Positions 17,097 through 25,805 of a stretch of DNA of 64,000 nt are shown here, one piece after another (positions within the stretch are counted from its first letter, which is position 1; each line of letters begins with the position of its first letter). Under the pieces are notes generated by a model that made no database searches, had not been told where the DNA came from, and saw nothing but the letters and a program-made list of their open reading frames with translations. The position numbers were made by a program, and so were the translations under genes. The DNA is taken from NCBI GenBank assembly GCA_019739225.1, contig JAHHDT010000005.1, positions 1,178,001 through 1,242,000 of the forward strand, in the 5' to 3' direction. This stretch comes from Aquamicrobium sp. (GTDB taxonomy: Bacteria; Pseudomonadota; Alphaproteobacteria; Rhizobiales; Rhizobiaceae).

Positions 17097-18595
17097 GCGC
17101 TGCCCTGACCCTGCAAGGGCAGACGCAATGTTATGCGCGTGCCAAGCTCCGGCAGGGATTGGACCGAGACGCGACCGTTGAGACGCTCGACCAGGCGGAT
17201 GACCACGGCGATACCGAGGCCCGGCACATCGGTCGACGGCGTTCCTTCTTCCAGTGCCAGCGCCATCTGCGGCTCGAGGCCGCTTCCCTGATCTTCCACT
17301 TCGATCTCCAGTTGCTTGTCCAGCAGCTTGGCGGCGAGCCTGACCCGTCCGCCCTTGTTCGATGCCTGCACGGCATTGAGCAGAAGATTGAGAAGGACCT
17401 GCCGCACTTCAAGAGCGGCCACCGGTACTTCGTCTGGAATCGCGAGATCCATGGTGATCGCGACATCGCGAGATTTGCCGTCGGCTTCCACGAGCAGTCT
17501 CAGGTCATGGAAGTCCTGGCGTGACAGAGGGCGCCAGCTTACCCTGGTGCGGTGGCTCGCCAGCGTTGCGTTTACAACCTCGTCGAGCGTGATGACGCCT
17601 CTCTCGAGAAAATCGATCGCCTCCCTACGTGGCTCCTCTTGGTCACCGAAGCGCTTCAAGGTGCCGACGGCGGCGCGCATGCCGCCAAGCGGATTACGGA
17701 CTTCATGGGCAATGGTGGCCGCCAGCCGCCCCAGCACGGCTTCCCGTTCCCTGTCAGCAAGGTGCTTCAGCAGGGCTTCGCGCTCCTGGGTGGCGTGCGC
17801 CATGGCGTTGAACGCATGGAACATTCGGGCGGACTGCCGGTCTCCAACAGGAATCTCTTCTTCCGCTATCGGGCGGGGATCGCTGAAAGCTGAATCGTAG
17901 AGGCGGCGTGCGAGCAAGGCGATCGGCCGCTGCATACGGCGAACCATGAAGAAGCCGATCAGCGCGCAGGCCAGGCTGAACGCCAGATCGAAGAGCAGCA
18001 GCAGCCAGCGCAACTGCCGGGGCGATTCCTGGAAAGCCGAGAGATCGAGGTCTGCCGCGACCGTTCCTACCCGCGTTCCATCCAAATGCAGTCCGCGCCA
18101 GATCCACATTCCGCCGTCGATCGACATCGGCAATGTGCCGGTCTCGGCCAGACCCAGTTCGGGCGGAAGTCCAGAAACCGCCTCCTCGCCGGCTCGTAGG
18201 GCCTCGGCCCTGACAGTGAGGTCGTTGTCCAGAAACATAAGGCGGCGATCGACGACCCCTTCATGAAACTCCAGGGCCTGCTCCAGAACGGAGCGGACGG
18301 CGTCGTCGTCGCCGTTGCGCACATAGGGAAGCACCGCCGCAGACAGCCCGTCCAGATAGACGTGGCCGAGCGTCTCGGCCTGGCGCTCGGCCTGCCGAGA
18401 CATGACGACGATCGCGGTCTGCGTGGAGACCACGGCGGCGACAAAGATCATCATCGCCACGATCACCGGCAATCGTACGGTGACGGGAATCTTCTGCGCT
18501 AACGGTTCCAAGGCTCCGACACTCCCGATTGCGATGTCCTTTTCAGGTTCGCAAGTCGGGCGTCGCGCTTCAACCGAAAACGACGATCGGGGCAT
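17093..18595 (-). CDS. Membrane sensor histidine kinase
   Basis: 500 residues. Transmembrane segments at about 41-65 and 196-218 flank a 130-residue periplasmic sensor domain, followed by a HAMP-like linker, a HisKA domain with His297 (AHEVRNPLGG), and an HATPase domain (LLNLLLNAVQAS, DQGSGLEP, GLGIAVV). The cytosolic N-terminal 40 residues look atypical, and the ATG at 18595 overlaps the end of the Usp domain gene by 26 bases. A later GTG/TTG start is possible. Its position after mrp/usp suggests a sensor of ionic, pH or membrane-energy stress (inference). Confidence 0.92.
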   Translation of the reverse strand: MPRSSFSVEARRPTCEPEKDIAIGSVGALEPLAQKIPVTVRLPVIVAMMIFVAAVVSTQTAIVVMSRQAERQAETLGHVYLDGLSAAVLPYVRNGDDDAVRSVLEQALEFHEGVVDRRLMFLDNDLTVRAEALRAGEEAVSGLPPELGLAETGTLPMSIDGGMWIWRGLHLDGTRVGTVAADLDLSAFQESPRQLRWLLLLFDLAFSLACALIGFFMVRRMQRPIALLARRLYDSAFSDPRPIAEEEIPVGDRQSARMFHAFNAMAHATQEREALLKHLADREREAVLGRLAATIAHEVRNPLGGMRAAVGTLKRFGDQEEPRREAIDFLERGVITLDEVVNATLASHRTRVSWRPLSRQDFHDLRLLVEADGKSRDVAITMDLAIPDEVPVAALEVRQVLLNLLLNAVQASNKGGRVRLAAKLLDKQLEIEVEDQGSGLEPQMALALEEGTPSTDVPGLGIAVVIRLVERLNGRVSVQSLPELGTRITLRLPLQGQGSA

Positions 18596-19430
18596 CGTCT
18601 TCCCGGGGTTCGCTCGCAGGAGCTATCCGGTGACGCGTGAGCTTGGACATAGGGGCGATCTTCTTGCCAGCCAGGCCGTGATCGAACCAGGCCTGGCGCG
18701 ACAGGACCAGCGCAACGCCGTCGGTCAGGCGGTCGCGAAGTATCGGGATAGGGTCTCCCTCCTCGACATACAGCCCGAAGCGCACACCCGCCTGGGTCGC
18801 GGCTTCTTCGACGACTTCGACCGTTTCGGCGACCCGTCGGCGCGCTCCTGCTGTCAGGGTGTTGCGCAACTCCTTGGCGTAGTAGTTTCCGCCGATGGGC
18901 ACCGGCCCGACGTCATGCAGCGTCTTGGTGTCGATGATCGCCAGTCCCGCCAGATCGACCTGATGTGCCTTGGCCATTGCGACCGCATGGGTGATTGCGG
19001 CATCCATGCCCGGCCCGCTCGCTATGCCGAGAACGACCTTTTCAATCTTGTGGTTCATGGTTTTCCTCCGAAACACTGCGGATGCGGGATGATCGAAATC
19101 GCCACGCTGCAATTCGCCCTCGAGCTGGTCTTCACGTGTGCCGCCCCACAGCGGCACACCGGCGACGTATCCGGCTCGAGCCAGCAGATGTCCCGCGATC
19201 GGCTGGGTCAGAAGCAGGAAGGCGATGGCGATCGTCACCTTGATCCATGTGCCGGCCGACGGTTCGGCAAAGGCAACGCCGACAAGCAACAGGCCGCAGC
19301 CGACGACGCCGGCCTTGGTGGCGGCATGCATGCGCATGAAGAAATCCGGCAGGCGCAGAATGCCAAGCGCGGCGATCAGGCACAGGCCGGCGCCGGCTAT
19401 CAGGAAGGCGACGGAGAGCAACGCCATCAT
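18570..19430 (-). CDS. mrpG: MrpG (Na+/H+ antiporter subunit G) in frame with a C-terminal universal stress protein domain
   Basis: One uninterrupted frame of 286 codons. Residues 1 to about 100 are MrpG (LGILRLPDFFMRMHAATKAG, LLLTQPIAGHLLARAGYVAGVPLW, three membrane segments). Residues 125-286 are a UspA-family domain (KVVLGIASGPGMDAAITHAV, AHQVDLAGLAIID). No stop separates them. However, codon 125 is an ATG at 19056-19058 preceded by GGAGG at six bases, so the stress protein is very likely also made alone (162 residues). The Usp part lacks the usual C-terminal ATP-binding G-rich motif. The gene start overlaps mrpF as ATGA. Either a genuine fusion or overlapping in-frame genes; mass data would decide. 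Confidence 0.85.
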   Translation of the reverse strand: MMALLSVAFLIAGAGLCLIAALGILRLPDFFMRMHAATKAGVVGCGLLLVGVAFAEPSAGTWIKVTIAIAFLLLTQPIAGHLLARAGYVAGVPLWGGTREDQLEGELQRGDFDHPASAVFRRKTMNHKIEKVVLGIASGPGMDAAITHAVAMAKAHQVDLAGLAIIDTKTLHDVGPVPIGGNYYAKELRNTLTAGARRRVAETVEVVEEAATQAGVRFGLYVEEGDPIPILRDRLTDGVALVLSRQAWFDHGLAGKKIAPMSKLTRHRIAPASEPREDDAPIVVFG

Positions 19431-19720
19431 GGCCCTTCCTCCTCTTCGATCGAGCCGCGTTCTATGAAACCGGCGAAGGCGACCGTGGCGAGGAAGCCGA
19501 TAAGCGCCACGCCCAGCGCGATGTCGACGAACGCGACCGAGCCCGAGACAACGACTGCCATGCCGGCAGCGGCGACACCCAGCAGGCCGAGCAGGTCGAG
19601 TGCGACGACGCGGTCGGGGCCGGAAGGCCCCCGGATGATACGCAGGCCCGCACACAGCATGGCGGCGAACAGGAGGATGCCGGAGATCGCCACACCGGCG
19701 GCAAAAAGAGTTCCGCCCAT
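19427..19720 (-). CDS. mrpF: MrpF, monovalent cation/H+ antiporter subunit F
   Basis: 97 residues with three membrane segments. The family motif GLRIIRGPSGPDRVVALDLLG lies at about residues 25-45, followed by SGSVAFVDIALGVALIGFLATVAFA. MrpF is one of the small subunits needed to assemble the Mrp Na+(Li+,K+)/H+ antiporter in the inner membrane. The start ATG at 19718-19720 overlaps the mrpE stop, and its own stop overlaps mrpG. Confidence 0.93.
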   Translation of the reverse strand: MGGTLFAAGVAISGILLFAAMLCAGLRIIRGPSGPDRVVALDLLGLLGVAAAGMAVVVSGSVAFVDIALGVALIGFLATVAFAGFIERGSIEEEEGP

Positions 19721-20040
19721 CACGACAGCACCTCCTTCACCCGCCTTTCGAAGCCATCCTTGATCTGGGCGACGCTCTGGTCGGAAACGTTCATCACGTG
19801 CACGTAAAGGGTCGAATGATCCTTGCTCACATGCAGGCTGGTGGTGCCCGGCGTCAGCGTGATCATGTTGGCGAGCAGCGTGATCCCGGCGCGGCTTTCC
19901 ACATCGAGCGGTACCGCGACGATTGCCGATCGGATCGGCCGGCGCGGGTTGAGCACGGTCATGACGACGTCCTTCACGGAAAGGGCTAGTTCGCGAAAGA
20001 AGATGCCGGACAGGCGGCACCAGGAGAGAACCACATTCAT
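19720..20040 (-). CDS. mrpE: MrpE, antiporter subunit E, short form
   Basis: 106 residues, against about 150-165 for typical MrpE. The visible part matches the C-terminal two thirds of the family: FFRELALSVKDVVMTVLNP, RPIRSAIVAVPLDVESRAGITLLANMITLTPGT (conserved core), STLYVHVMNV. The N-terminal two membrane segments of usual MrpE are missing, and the sequence upstream is mrpD coding in another frame, so no longer start is available. The ATG at 20038-20040 overlaps the mrpD stop. Possibly a functional short lineage; MrpE is important for assembly in other systems. Confidence 0.88.
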   Translation of the reverse strand: MNVVLSWCRLSGIFFRELALSVKDVVMTVLNPRRPIRSAIVAVPLDVESRAGITLLANMITLTPGTTSLHVSKDHSTLYVHVMNVSDQSVAQIKDGFERRVKEVLS

Positions 20041-21572
20041 GGGCGTGCCTCCGTGACTTGTGCGGGAGCGCCGAAGACGGCGTCGATGTAAGCGGACTTG
20101 TCGAGGAGCTGTTCGCCGGCGCGCAGCGAGTAGTCGACGAAAGGCTCGGCGAAGAGGCCGATCGTCAGCGTTATGGCCGCAAGGACCACGACCGGCGAAA
20201 GCATGATGATCCGCGCCCGGCGATCGGCCTGCCAGCGGCGCATCGTCTGGCCCGACTGGTCTGGAGCCGCCTTCCAGAAGGCTTCGTTCCAGATCTTGAT
20301 CATCGAATAAAGTGTCAGGATGCCGACTGCGAGACCCGCCGTTGCAAGAACGATGTGGCCTGCTTCCAGGCTTGCCTTGATGACGGTGAACTTCGACCAG
20401 AAGCCGGAGAGGGGTGGAAGGCCGGCAAGCGACAATGCGGGAATGAGGAACAACACGCCCAGCATTGGCATGGTTCTGTAAAGGCCGCCGGTCTGCTTGA
20501 GATCGAAGGATCCACCTGCGCGGTTCACGACGCCCGCGATCAGGAACAGGTTGGCTTTCACGATGATGTGGTGGATCACGTAGAGGATCGACCCGCCGAT
20601 CGCCAGGGGCGTGGCCACGGCGATGCCGAACAGCATGTAGCCGATCTGGCTGACGATGTGGAACGAGAGGATGCGGCGAATATCGAAATGGGCGGCCGCC
20701 CCCAGAACGCCTGTCACCATGGTGAAGATCGCCACGGCGGTGACAATGGGGCCGGTGTAACCCGCGTCGCCATCGAACAGCAGTGTGAACGTGCGGATGA
20801 TGGCGTAGACGCCGACCTTGGTCAGCAATGCTGCAAAGATAGCCACGATCGGCGCAGACGCAGTGTGGTAGGCGGCAGGTAGCCAATAGAACAGCGGAAA
20901 GACCGCAGCCTTCGCTCCGAACGTTGCAAGGAACATGAGTGCCAACGCCGTCACCAGCCCCTGGTTTTCCAGTGTTGGGATGACGCGTGCCAGGTCCGCC
21001 ATGTTGAGCGTCCCGGTCATGCCGTAGAGAAACGCGACGCTCATAAGGAAGAAGGTCGTCGCGATGAGATTGAGCGTGACGTATTTGATGCCGGCGTCGA
21101 GCTGCTCGCGCGTTCCGCCCAGCGACAGCAAGCCGAAGGACGAGATCAGCATGATCTCGAACCAGACATAGAGATTGAAAATGTCGCCGGTCAGGAATGC
21201 GCCGGTCACGCCGAGGAGCAAGCCCTGATAGAGCACGTGATAGAAGGCATTCTCGCGTGCTTCGACGTCGCCGACCAGCCCGTAGATGCCTACCGCGACA
21301 GCCATGAGTCCAGTGATGAGAACCATTGCCGCTGAAAACATGTCGCCGACGAAACTGATGCCGAAAGGCGGCGCCCACCCGCCGAACTGCGTGGCGATCA
21401 CCGTACCATCGCGCACAGCAAGCAGCAGTGCGACCGATGCGCAGAGCAGGCCGAGACTGGCAGCCAGGCTTATCAAACGCTGGAGCAGCGGGTGACTCCA
21501 CGCCAAGGCGCAGAGCGCTACGCCGATCGCCGGCGCCAGAACCGGTAGTGTCAGCAGCAGATCGGCCGTCAT
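20037..21572 (-). CDS. mrpD: MrpD, antiporter subunit D
   Basis: 511 residues, about 14 membrane segments, homologous to complex I NuoM/N. Visible signatures are GDIFNLYVWFEIMLISSFGLL with the conserved Glu in the fifth segment, FGAKAAVFPLFYWLPAAYHTAS with the key Lys of the proton path, and LLTKVGVYAIIRTF. MrpD is one of the two large proton-path subunits of the Mrp complex. It overlaps both neighbours by four bases, as expected for a subunit made in fixed proportion. Confidence 0.95.
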   Translation of the reverse strand: MTADLLLTLPVLAPAIGVALCALAWSHPLLQRLISLAASLGLLCASVALLLAVRDGTVIATQFGGWAPPFGISFVGDMFSAAMVLITGLMAVAVGIYGLVGDVEARENAFYHVLYQGLLLGVTGAFLTGDIFNLYVWFEIMLISSFGLLSLGGTREQLDAGIKYVTLNLIATTFFLMSVAFLYGMTGTLNMADLARVIPTLENQGLVTALALMFLATFGAKAAVFPLFYWLPAAYHTASAPIVAIFAALLTKVGVYAIIRTFTLLFDGDAGYTGPIVTAVAIFTMVTGVLGAAAHFDIRRILSFHIVSQIGYMLFGIAVATPLAIGGSILYVIHHIIVKANLFLIAGVVNRAGGSFDLKQTGGLYRTMPMLGVLFLIPALSLAGLPPLSGFWSKFTVIKASLEAGHIVLATAGLAVGILTLYSMIKIWNEAFWKAAPDQSGQTMRRWQADRRARIIMLSPVVVLAAITLTIGLFAEPFVDYSLRAGEQLLDKSAYIDAVFGAPAQVTEARP

Positions 21573-21979
21573 TCCGCGGGCTCCATCTTTCTGGCCGCGG
21601 CCTGCCTGCGATCGTTCGGGACCTTTTTGGCGGCCTCGGGCTCGGCCTCGCGCATGGCATCGGTATCGACCGTTCCGAGGCGCCGGTGGGCGCTTTCGAA
21701 CAGCACGGTCGTGAAAGCGACGAGCGAGAAGGAGATCACGATCGCCGTCAGGATCAGGGCCTGGGGCAGCGGGTTGGCGCCGCCGACCAGAGCGGTTTCG
21801 CCGGCGGCGACGAGTGGCGGCGTGCGCGAGCCCATTCGCCCAGCCAGGAATATCGACAGGTTGGTGGCATTGCCGAGCACGAGGAGGCCGAGCACCACCC
21901 TGAGCACGTTGCGTGACATCAGCAGATAGGCGGCGACGGCCACCATCACACCGAAAGCGAGAGCGAAGACGGGCTCCAT
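21569..21979 (-). CDS. mrpC: MrpC, antiporter subunit C
   Basis: 136 residues, three membrane segments, homologous to NuoK: LMSRNVLRVVLGLLVLGNATNLSIF and NPLPQALILTAIVISFSLVAFTTVL. The C-terminal 30 residues form a charged, soluble tail (ending QAAARKMEPAE) longer than in many homologues, which usually end near 115 residues. It sits one base from mrpB and overlaps mrpD. Confidence 0.94.
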   Translation of the reverse strand: MEPVFALAFGVMVAVAAYLLMSRNVLRVVLGLLVLGNATNLSIFLAGRMGSRTPPLVAAGETALVGGANPLPQALILTAIVISFSLVAFTTVLFESAHRRLGTVDTDAMREAEPEAAKKVPNDRRQAAARKMEPAE

Positions 21980-21980
21980 C

Positions 21981-22376
21981 TCACTCCTCCAGATAGTAGA
22001 ACAGAAAGCTCAGAACCGCGCCGATGACGACCAGATAGACGCCAATGTCGAAGATGAGCGTGGTGCCGAGGGCGATGGCCTGGAAGGGCCATTGATGCAT
22101 GAGATATGGCTGTGCCAGCCAAAAGGCGGGCAAGCCGGACGCAAGGGCGATGACGAGGCCCGTGCCGATATATGTCTTGGGCGACGCGAAGATGAGTTGC
22201 GTCAACGAAACGCGGCCACGCGGAATTGCGTGAACGGCGATGCCGGCCGCAGCGATAAGTCCGCCGATGAAGCCGCCGCCCGGCTCATTGTGGCCCCGCA
22301 GAAGGACGTAGACCGAGAAAATGAGCGCCGCCGGCAAGATGAGCCGGCTGGTCGCACGAAGGATCATCGAGTTCAT
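21981..22376 (-). CDS. mrpB: MrpB, antiporter subunit B
   Basis: 131 residues with four predicted membrane segments. The family core [22 protein letters not shown] lies at about residues 27-50, and [20 protein letters not shown] near the end. MrpB helps form the Mrp membrane complex next to the C-terminal part of MrpA. The ATG overlaps the stop of mrpA. Confidence 0.94.
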   Translation of the reverse strand: MNSMILRATSRLILPAALIFSVYVLLRGHNEPGGGFIGGLIAAAGIAVHAIPRGRVSLTQLIFASPKTYIGTGLVIALASGLPAFWLAQPYLMHQWPFQAIALGTTLIFDIGVYLVVIGAVLSFLFYYLEE

Positions 22377-24676
22377 TGGCGCTCCTCCTGCTTCGCCCGA
22401 CGCATTCCCGCCAGCACCGCAGCGGCTGCGATCGCCGCGAGGCCGAGGACGACGATCTCGCCAAGCGTATCGATGGCGCGGAAGTCGACGAGGATGACGT
22501 TGACCAGGTTTCGGCCATGGGCTTCGGGCACGGCGGTTTCACGGAAGAACACGGAAAGACGATCGTCGAAGGGCTGCGCCAGCACGCTCAACATCAACAG
22601 CGAAGCGACCAGGCCGATGCTGATGGCCACCCATCGATCGCGCCTACGCTGAGGTTTCGAACGGTATTCATGCTCGCGGAAGGGCATCCGGCCCACGATT
22701 GCCAGCATGATGACGATCGCCAGCGCTTCGACCGAAAACTGCGTGAAGGCGAGATCGGGCGCGCCCTGGAAAAGGAACAGCAGCGCGACCGCGAAGCCGA
22801 CAAGGCCCGCGGCGACGATACCGGCAACGAAATTGCGTGCCCGTACGACGGCAAGCGCGGCAACCGCCAGGATCACCGCGATTGCAATTTCTGGAACGAA
22901 GCTGTCTGCGAACGAGGGCAGTACAAGGCCGCCGCGCGCCACGAGTGTTATGCCGCCCGCCGCTGCGATCGTCAGAAGCGTGCGGCCGACATAAACGCGC
23001 ATGCTGCCGGTCTGGATGAGATTGGTCTGCCATGCGGCGAGACGCTGCAGTCCATTCATCAAGCCATCGTAGGCCCGATCAGGTCCCCATAGATCTATGG
23101 TGGTGATGGCGGCAAGCTTGAGCCGCAGCCCGTCCCAGCGTCGGTATGTCATGACCCCGAGCGCCAGCGTAAGGACGCTGAGCGCGAGCATCGGCGTGAA
23201 GCCGTGCCAAAGGGTGAGATAATAATCCAGCGGCGCGCCGGCCGTGGCGCTGGCTGCGGGCACGATCAGGCTGTCGCTGATAAGCCAGGGCATGGCGCCG
23301 AAGACGAGGCCGAGTGCGGCGAGCACCACCGGACCGGCCAGCATCGCAAAACCGGGGTCCTGTGCCGCCTTCGGCGTTGCCGATAGATCACCGTAGAAGC
23401 ACCGGATCGCGACGATCGCGGCGACGACCACCATCGAGACATTGGCAACGAGAGCTACGACGACGAGCACCCACGAACCGGAGAGTTCCAGCCCGGTTTC
23501 GTAAACGAGTTCCTTGGCGGCGAAGCCGATGAACGGCGGCAAGCCGGCCATCGACAAAGCGCCAAGCAGCGCGACGCCCGCCGTGATCGGCATATGGCGC
23601 CGAAGGCCACCAAGCATGGAGGAGTCGCGCGTTCCCGTTGCGTGGTCGATGATGCCGGCCACCATGAACAGGCACGCCTTGTAGAGGGCATGGACAACCA
23701 GGAAGATCACGACCGCTACCGCGGCAAGCTCGCCGTCGATGCCGATCAGCATCACCAGGGTACCGAGCGAGACTATGGTGGAATATGCAAGAACACGCTT
23801 CAGGTCGGTCTCGCGCATGGCGAGGACCGCGCCCGTCAGCATGGTCAGCGCTCCGAAGCCCGTCAGGAGGGCGATCCAGAGCGCGTGTGCGGAAAACACC
23901 GGGTCCAGCCTTGCCAGAAGATAGACACCGAGCTTCACCATGGTTGCCGAGTGCAGGTAGGCCGACACGGGCGTGGGCGCGACCATGGCGTTGGCAAGCC
24001 AGGCGTGCAGCGGAGCCTGCGCCGATTTGGCGAACGCGCCTGCCGCGAAGAGCATGATGATGGCCGGCGCAGTGGGGTGCGCGGCGATCACCTCGGCCTG
24101 CTCCAGGATCGCGGTTATCGAGAACGTGCCAGCCAGCGACCCCAGCAGGATCACGCCTGCAAGCATCGCCAGGCCGCCTGCAACGGTGATGAGGAAACCC
24201 TGCTGTGCTGAGCGCCGGGTGTCCGCCCGCTCTGGCGAATAGCCTATGAGCAGGAACGAAGTCAGGCTGGTCAATTCCCAGAACACGACCAGCAGGACCA
24301 GATTGTCGGCAAGCACCGCGCCGAGCATCGACGCCATGAAGAGCGTCAGCACCGTGTAGAAGCGGGCAAGCCTGGGGGCTCCCTTCAGATATGACGAGGC
24401 ATAAAGGAAGACAGCCGTACCGATGCCGCAGATGAGAAGGGCGAAGGTAAGCGAGAGGCCATCGACCCTGAACGCGGCGTCGATTCCGAGCGCTGGAATC
24501 CAGCGATAGGTTTCAAGTGCGACTTCACCGGCCGGCAGGATCGGCAGGAAGAAGCAGAACCCCGCGAAAAGAAGAAGCGGCACGGCGGCAACCAACGGCC
24601 ACGACCGCCCGCCCGCCCAGCCAACGAGCGGCGCAGAAAGAAATGAAAAGGCAACAAGTGCTACAATGGTCATCAT
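22373..24676 (-). CDS. mrpA: MrpA, large antiporter subunit A
   Basis: 767 residues. The first 500 resemble NuoL-type proton-path subunits ([20 protein letters not shown] with the conserved Glu, [38 protein letters not shown]), and the remaining part carries the extra helices typical of MrpA ([41 protein letters not shown]). It is the first gene of mrpABCDEFG, which expels Na+ in exchange for H+ and supports salt and alkali tolerance. Tandem ATGs at 24676 and 24673 make the exact start uncertain. About 200 bases upstream separate it from ctaG. Confidence 0.95.
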   Translation of the reverse strand: MMTIVALVAFSFLSAPLVGWAGGRSWPLVAAVPLLLFAGFCFFLPILPAGEVALETYRWIPALGIDAAFRVDGLSLTFALLICGIGTAVFLYASSYLKGAPRLARFYTVLTLFMASMLGAVLADNLVLLVVFWELTSLTSFLLIGYSPERADTRRSAQQGFLITVAGGLAMLAGVILLGSLAGTFSITAILEQAEVIAAHPTAPAIIMLFAAGAFAKSAQAPLHAWLANAMVAPTPVSAYLHSATMVKLGVYLLARLDPVFSAHALWIALLTGFGALTMLTGAVLAMRETDLKRVLAYSTIVSLGTLVMLIGIDGELAAVAVVIFLVVHALYKACLFMVAGIIDHATGTRDSSMLGGLRRHMPITAGVALLGALSMAGLPPFIGFAAKELVYETGLELSGSWVLVVVALVANVSMVVVAAIVAIRCFYGDLSATPKAAQDPGFAMLAGPVVLAALGLVFGAMPWLISDSLIVPAASATAGAPLDYYLTLWHGFTPMLALSVLTLALGVMTYRRWDGLRLKLAAITTIDLWGPDRAYDGLMNGLQRLAAWQTNLIQTGSMRVYVGRTLLTIAAAGGITLVARGGLVLPSFADSFVPEIAIAVILAVAALAVVRARNFVAGIVAAGLVGFAVALLFLFQGAPDLAFTQFSVEALAIVIMLAIVGRMPFREHEYRSKPQRRRDRWVAISIGLVASLLMLSVLAQPFDDRLSVFFRETAVPEAHGRNLVNVILVDFRAIDTLGEIVVLGLAAIAAAAVLAGMRRAKQEERQ

Positions 24677-24751
24677 CAGGCGTTCCGTGTCGAAACTCCT
24701 AATGAAAGATCCGTGCCAGTTGGCTTCGGGTCACAGTTCTCGCGGAAGAAT

Positions 24752-24765
24752 CCCGGTTTTCCGGG
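24752..24765. terminator. Small GC stem-loop downstream of the oxidase operon
   Basis: CCCGG-TTTT-CCGGG, a 5-bp stem in the 206-base gap between ctaG and mrpA. On the minus strand it is followed by TTCTTCC, a weak pyrimidine run. It may end the oxidase operon, but the stem is short. Confidence 0.3.
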
Positions 24766-24882
24766 GCTCCTAGTTCACCGCAGCAGTCGTTCGTTCTGCA
24801 AAGTGTTGCCGGATGTGAACCGCTTGAAAGGGCGATGTTCACGCATGTTAACGTCCGTCCGGAAAGCGCTGGGGACGCTCCG

Positions 24883-25494
24883 CTACTCGCCGACGAGGCG
24901 CCAGGCGAGCCAGGAGCCGCCGATGACGAACGGCATCGTTCCGAACAATGCCATCATGCCGCCTCCAAACTGCTGGTCGGCAAGGGGGTCGAGCCCGAAA
25001 GCGCCGAGGCAGTATTGCGGTGCGTAAATTAGCGCAGGTGCGAGCACCAGCAGCACGCCGAGCATTGCCATGTGCATCGACGTGAACAGCATGGCGCCGG
25101 CGCCGATCGCGAGGCCTCTCCGGTCGTGATCGGCAAGACAGGCCCACCACAGGGCCATGCCCGCGAGCAGGAAGGTGAGCTGCTGAACGGCGAATATCGG
25201 GAGCCAACGCGCGGCCGCTTCATGCATCGCCGGCGCATGCCAGCCCCAGACGACAGCGAACTCCAAAGCCGAAGCAGCAAGTGCGACCAGCAGCAGGCGG
25301 CGCGGCGCTCGGATGTTTGGGAAAAGGCGCAACAGGCCAATGACGATCATCGGCGCAGCGACCACCGCGACGGCAAGATGGAGCATCATGTGCGGGGAAA
25401 AGGCTCTCCGGGCCAAATCAGGCAGAGGGCCCATCCACAGCCAGGCGAGCAGCACCAGCCCGGCTGCAAGCGGCCAGCCGCGGCTTATCCGCAT
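24883..25494 (-). CDS. ctaG: Cytochrome oxidase assembly factor CtaG, caa3-type family (DUF1404-like membrane protein)
   Basis: About 203 residues from MRISRGWPLAAG, six to seven membrane segments. Conserved His-containing stretches FSPHMMLHLAVAVVAAPMIVIGL and TSMHMAMLGVLLVLAPALIY, plus DPLADQQFGGGMM, match the caa3_CtaG family found with heme-copper oxidases and thought to assist copper-site assembly. A GTG start at 25527 is also possible. It is the last gene of the oxidase operon, overlapping the small membrane protein gene. The C-terminus ends SWLAWRLVGE. Confidence 0.85.
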   Translation of the reverse strand: MRISRGWPLAAGLVLLAWLWMGPLPDLARRAFSPHMMLHLAVAVVAAPMIVIGLLRLFPNIRAPRRLLLVALAASALEFAVVWGWHAPAMHEAAARWLPIFAVQQLTFLLAGMALWWACLADHDRRGLAIGAGAMLFTSMHMAMLGVLLVLAPALIYAPQYCLGAFGLDPLADQQFGGGMMALFGTMPFVIGGSWLAWRLVGE

Positions 25495-25805
25495 GTCGTT
25501 GTGGTCAGCACGGGAAACAGCGTCCACAACACCGCCACCAGACCAACCCAGCCGCTAGCCCGGCTCACCGCTCGCGAAAATCCCGGCGCGGCTCCAAACC
25601 GGTCGGAGTGGAGCATCATCAGCAGAACGACCTGAACCAGAATGGCAAGCGAAAAGGCGATGGCGAGCGATAGTCGCCGCCACGACGCACCGGCGAATGT
25701 CGCGCCGAGATCGATTTCGCAAAGAATGCCATGCAGGCCGTACACCGCGCTGAACGCTGCCAGCCAGACGAAGGGCGATACGAGTATGCGCAGCAGGTCC
25801 CTCAT
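25485..25805 (-). CDS. Small membrane protein of oxidase operon, unknown function
   Basis: 106 residues with three predicted membrane segments (FVWLAAFSAVYGLHGILCEI, LSLAIAFSLAILVQVVLLMML, ASGWVGLVAVLWTLFPVLTTT). The motif YGLHGILCE holds a His and a Cys that could touch heme or copper. No family is recognised with confidence. The start overlaps the stop of the subunit I/III gene as ATGA and its end overlaps ctaG, so it is made with the oxidase and is probably an accessory subunit or assembly helper (inference). Confidence 0.8.
   Translation of the reverse strand: MRDLLRILVSPFVWLAAFSAVYGLHGILCEIDLGATFAGASWRRLSLAIAFSLAILVQVVLLMMLHSDRFGAAPGFSRAVSRASGWVGLVAVLWTLFPVLTTTTCG

Noticed and set aside
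19720-21660. MrpE frame extended upstream for over 500 codons
   Set aside because: The upstream part is the MrpD gene in another frame; the ATG overlapping the MrpD stop is the real start.
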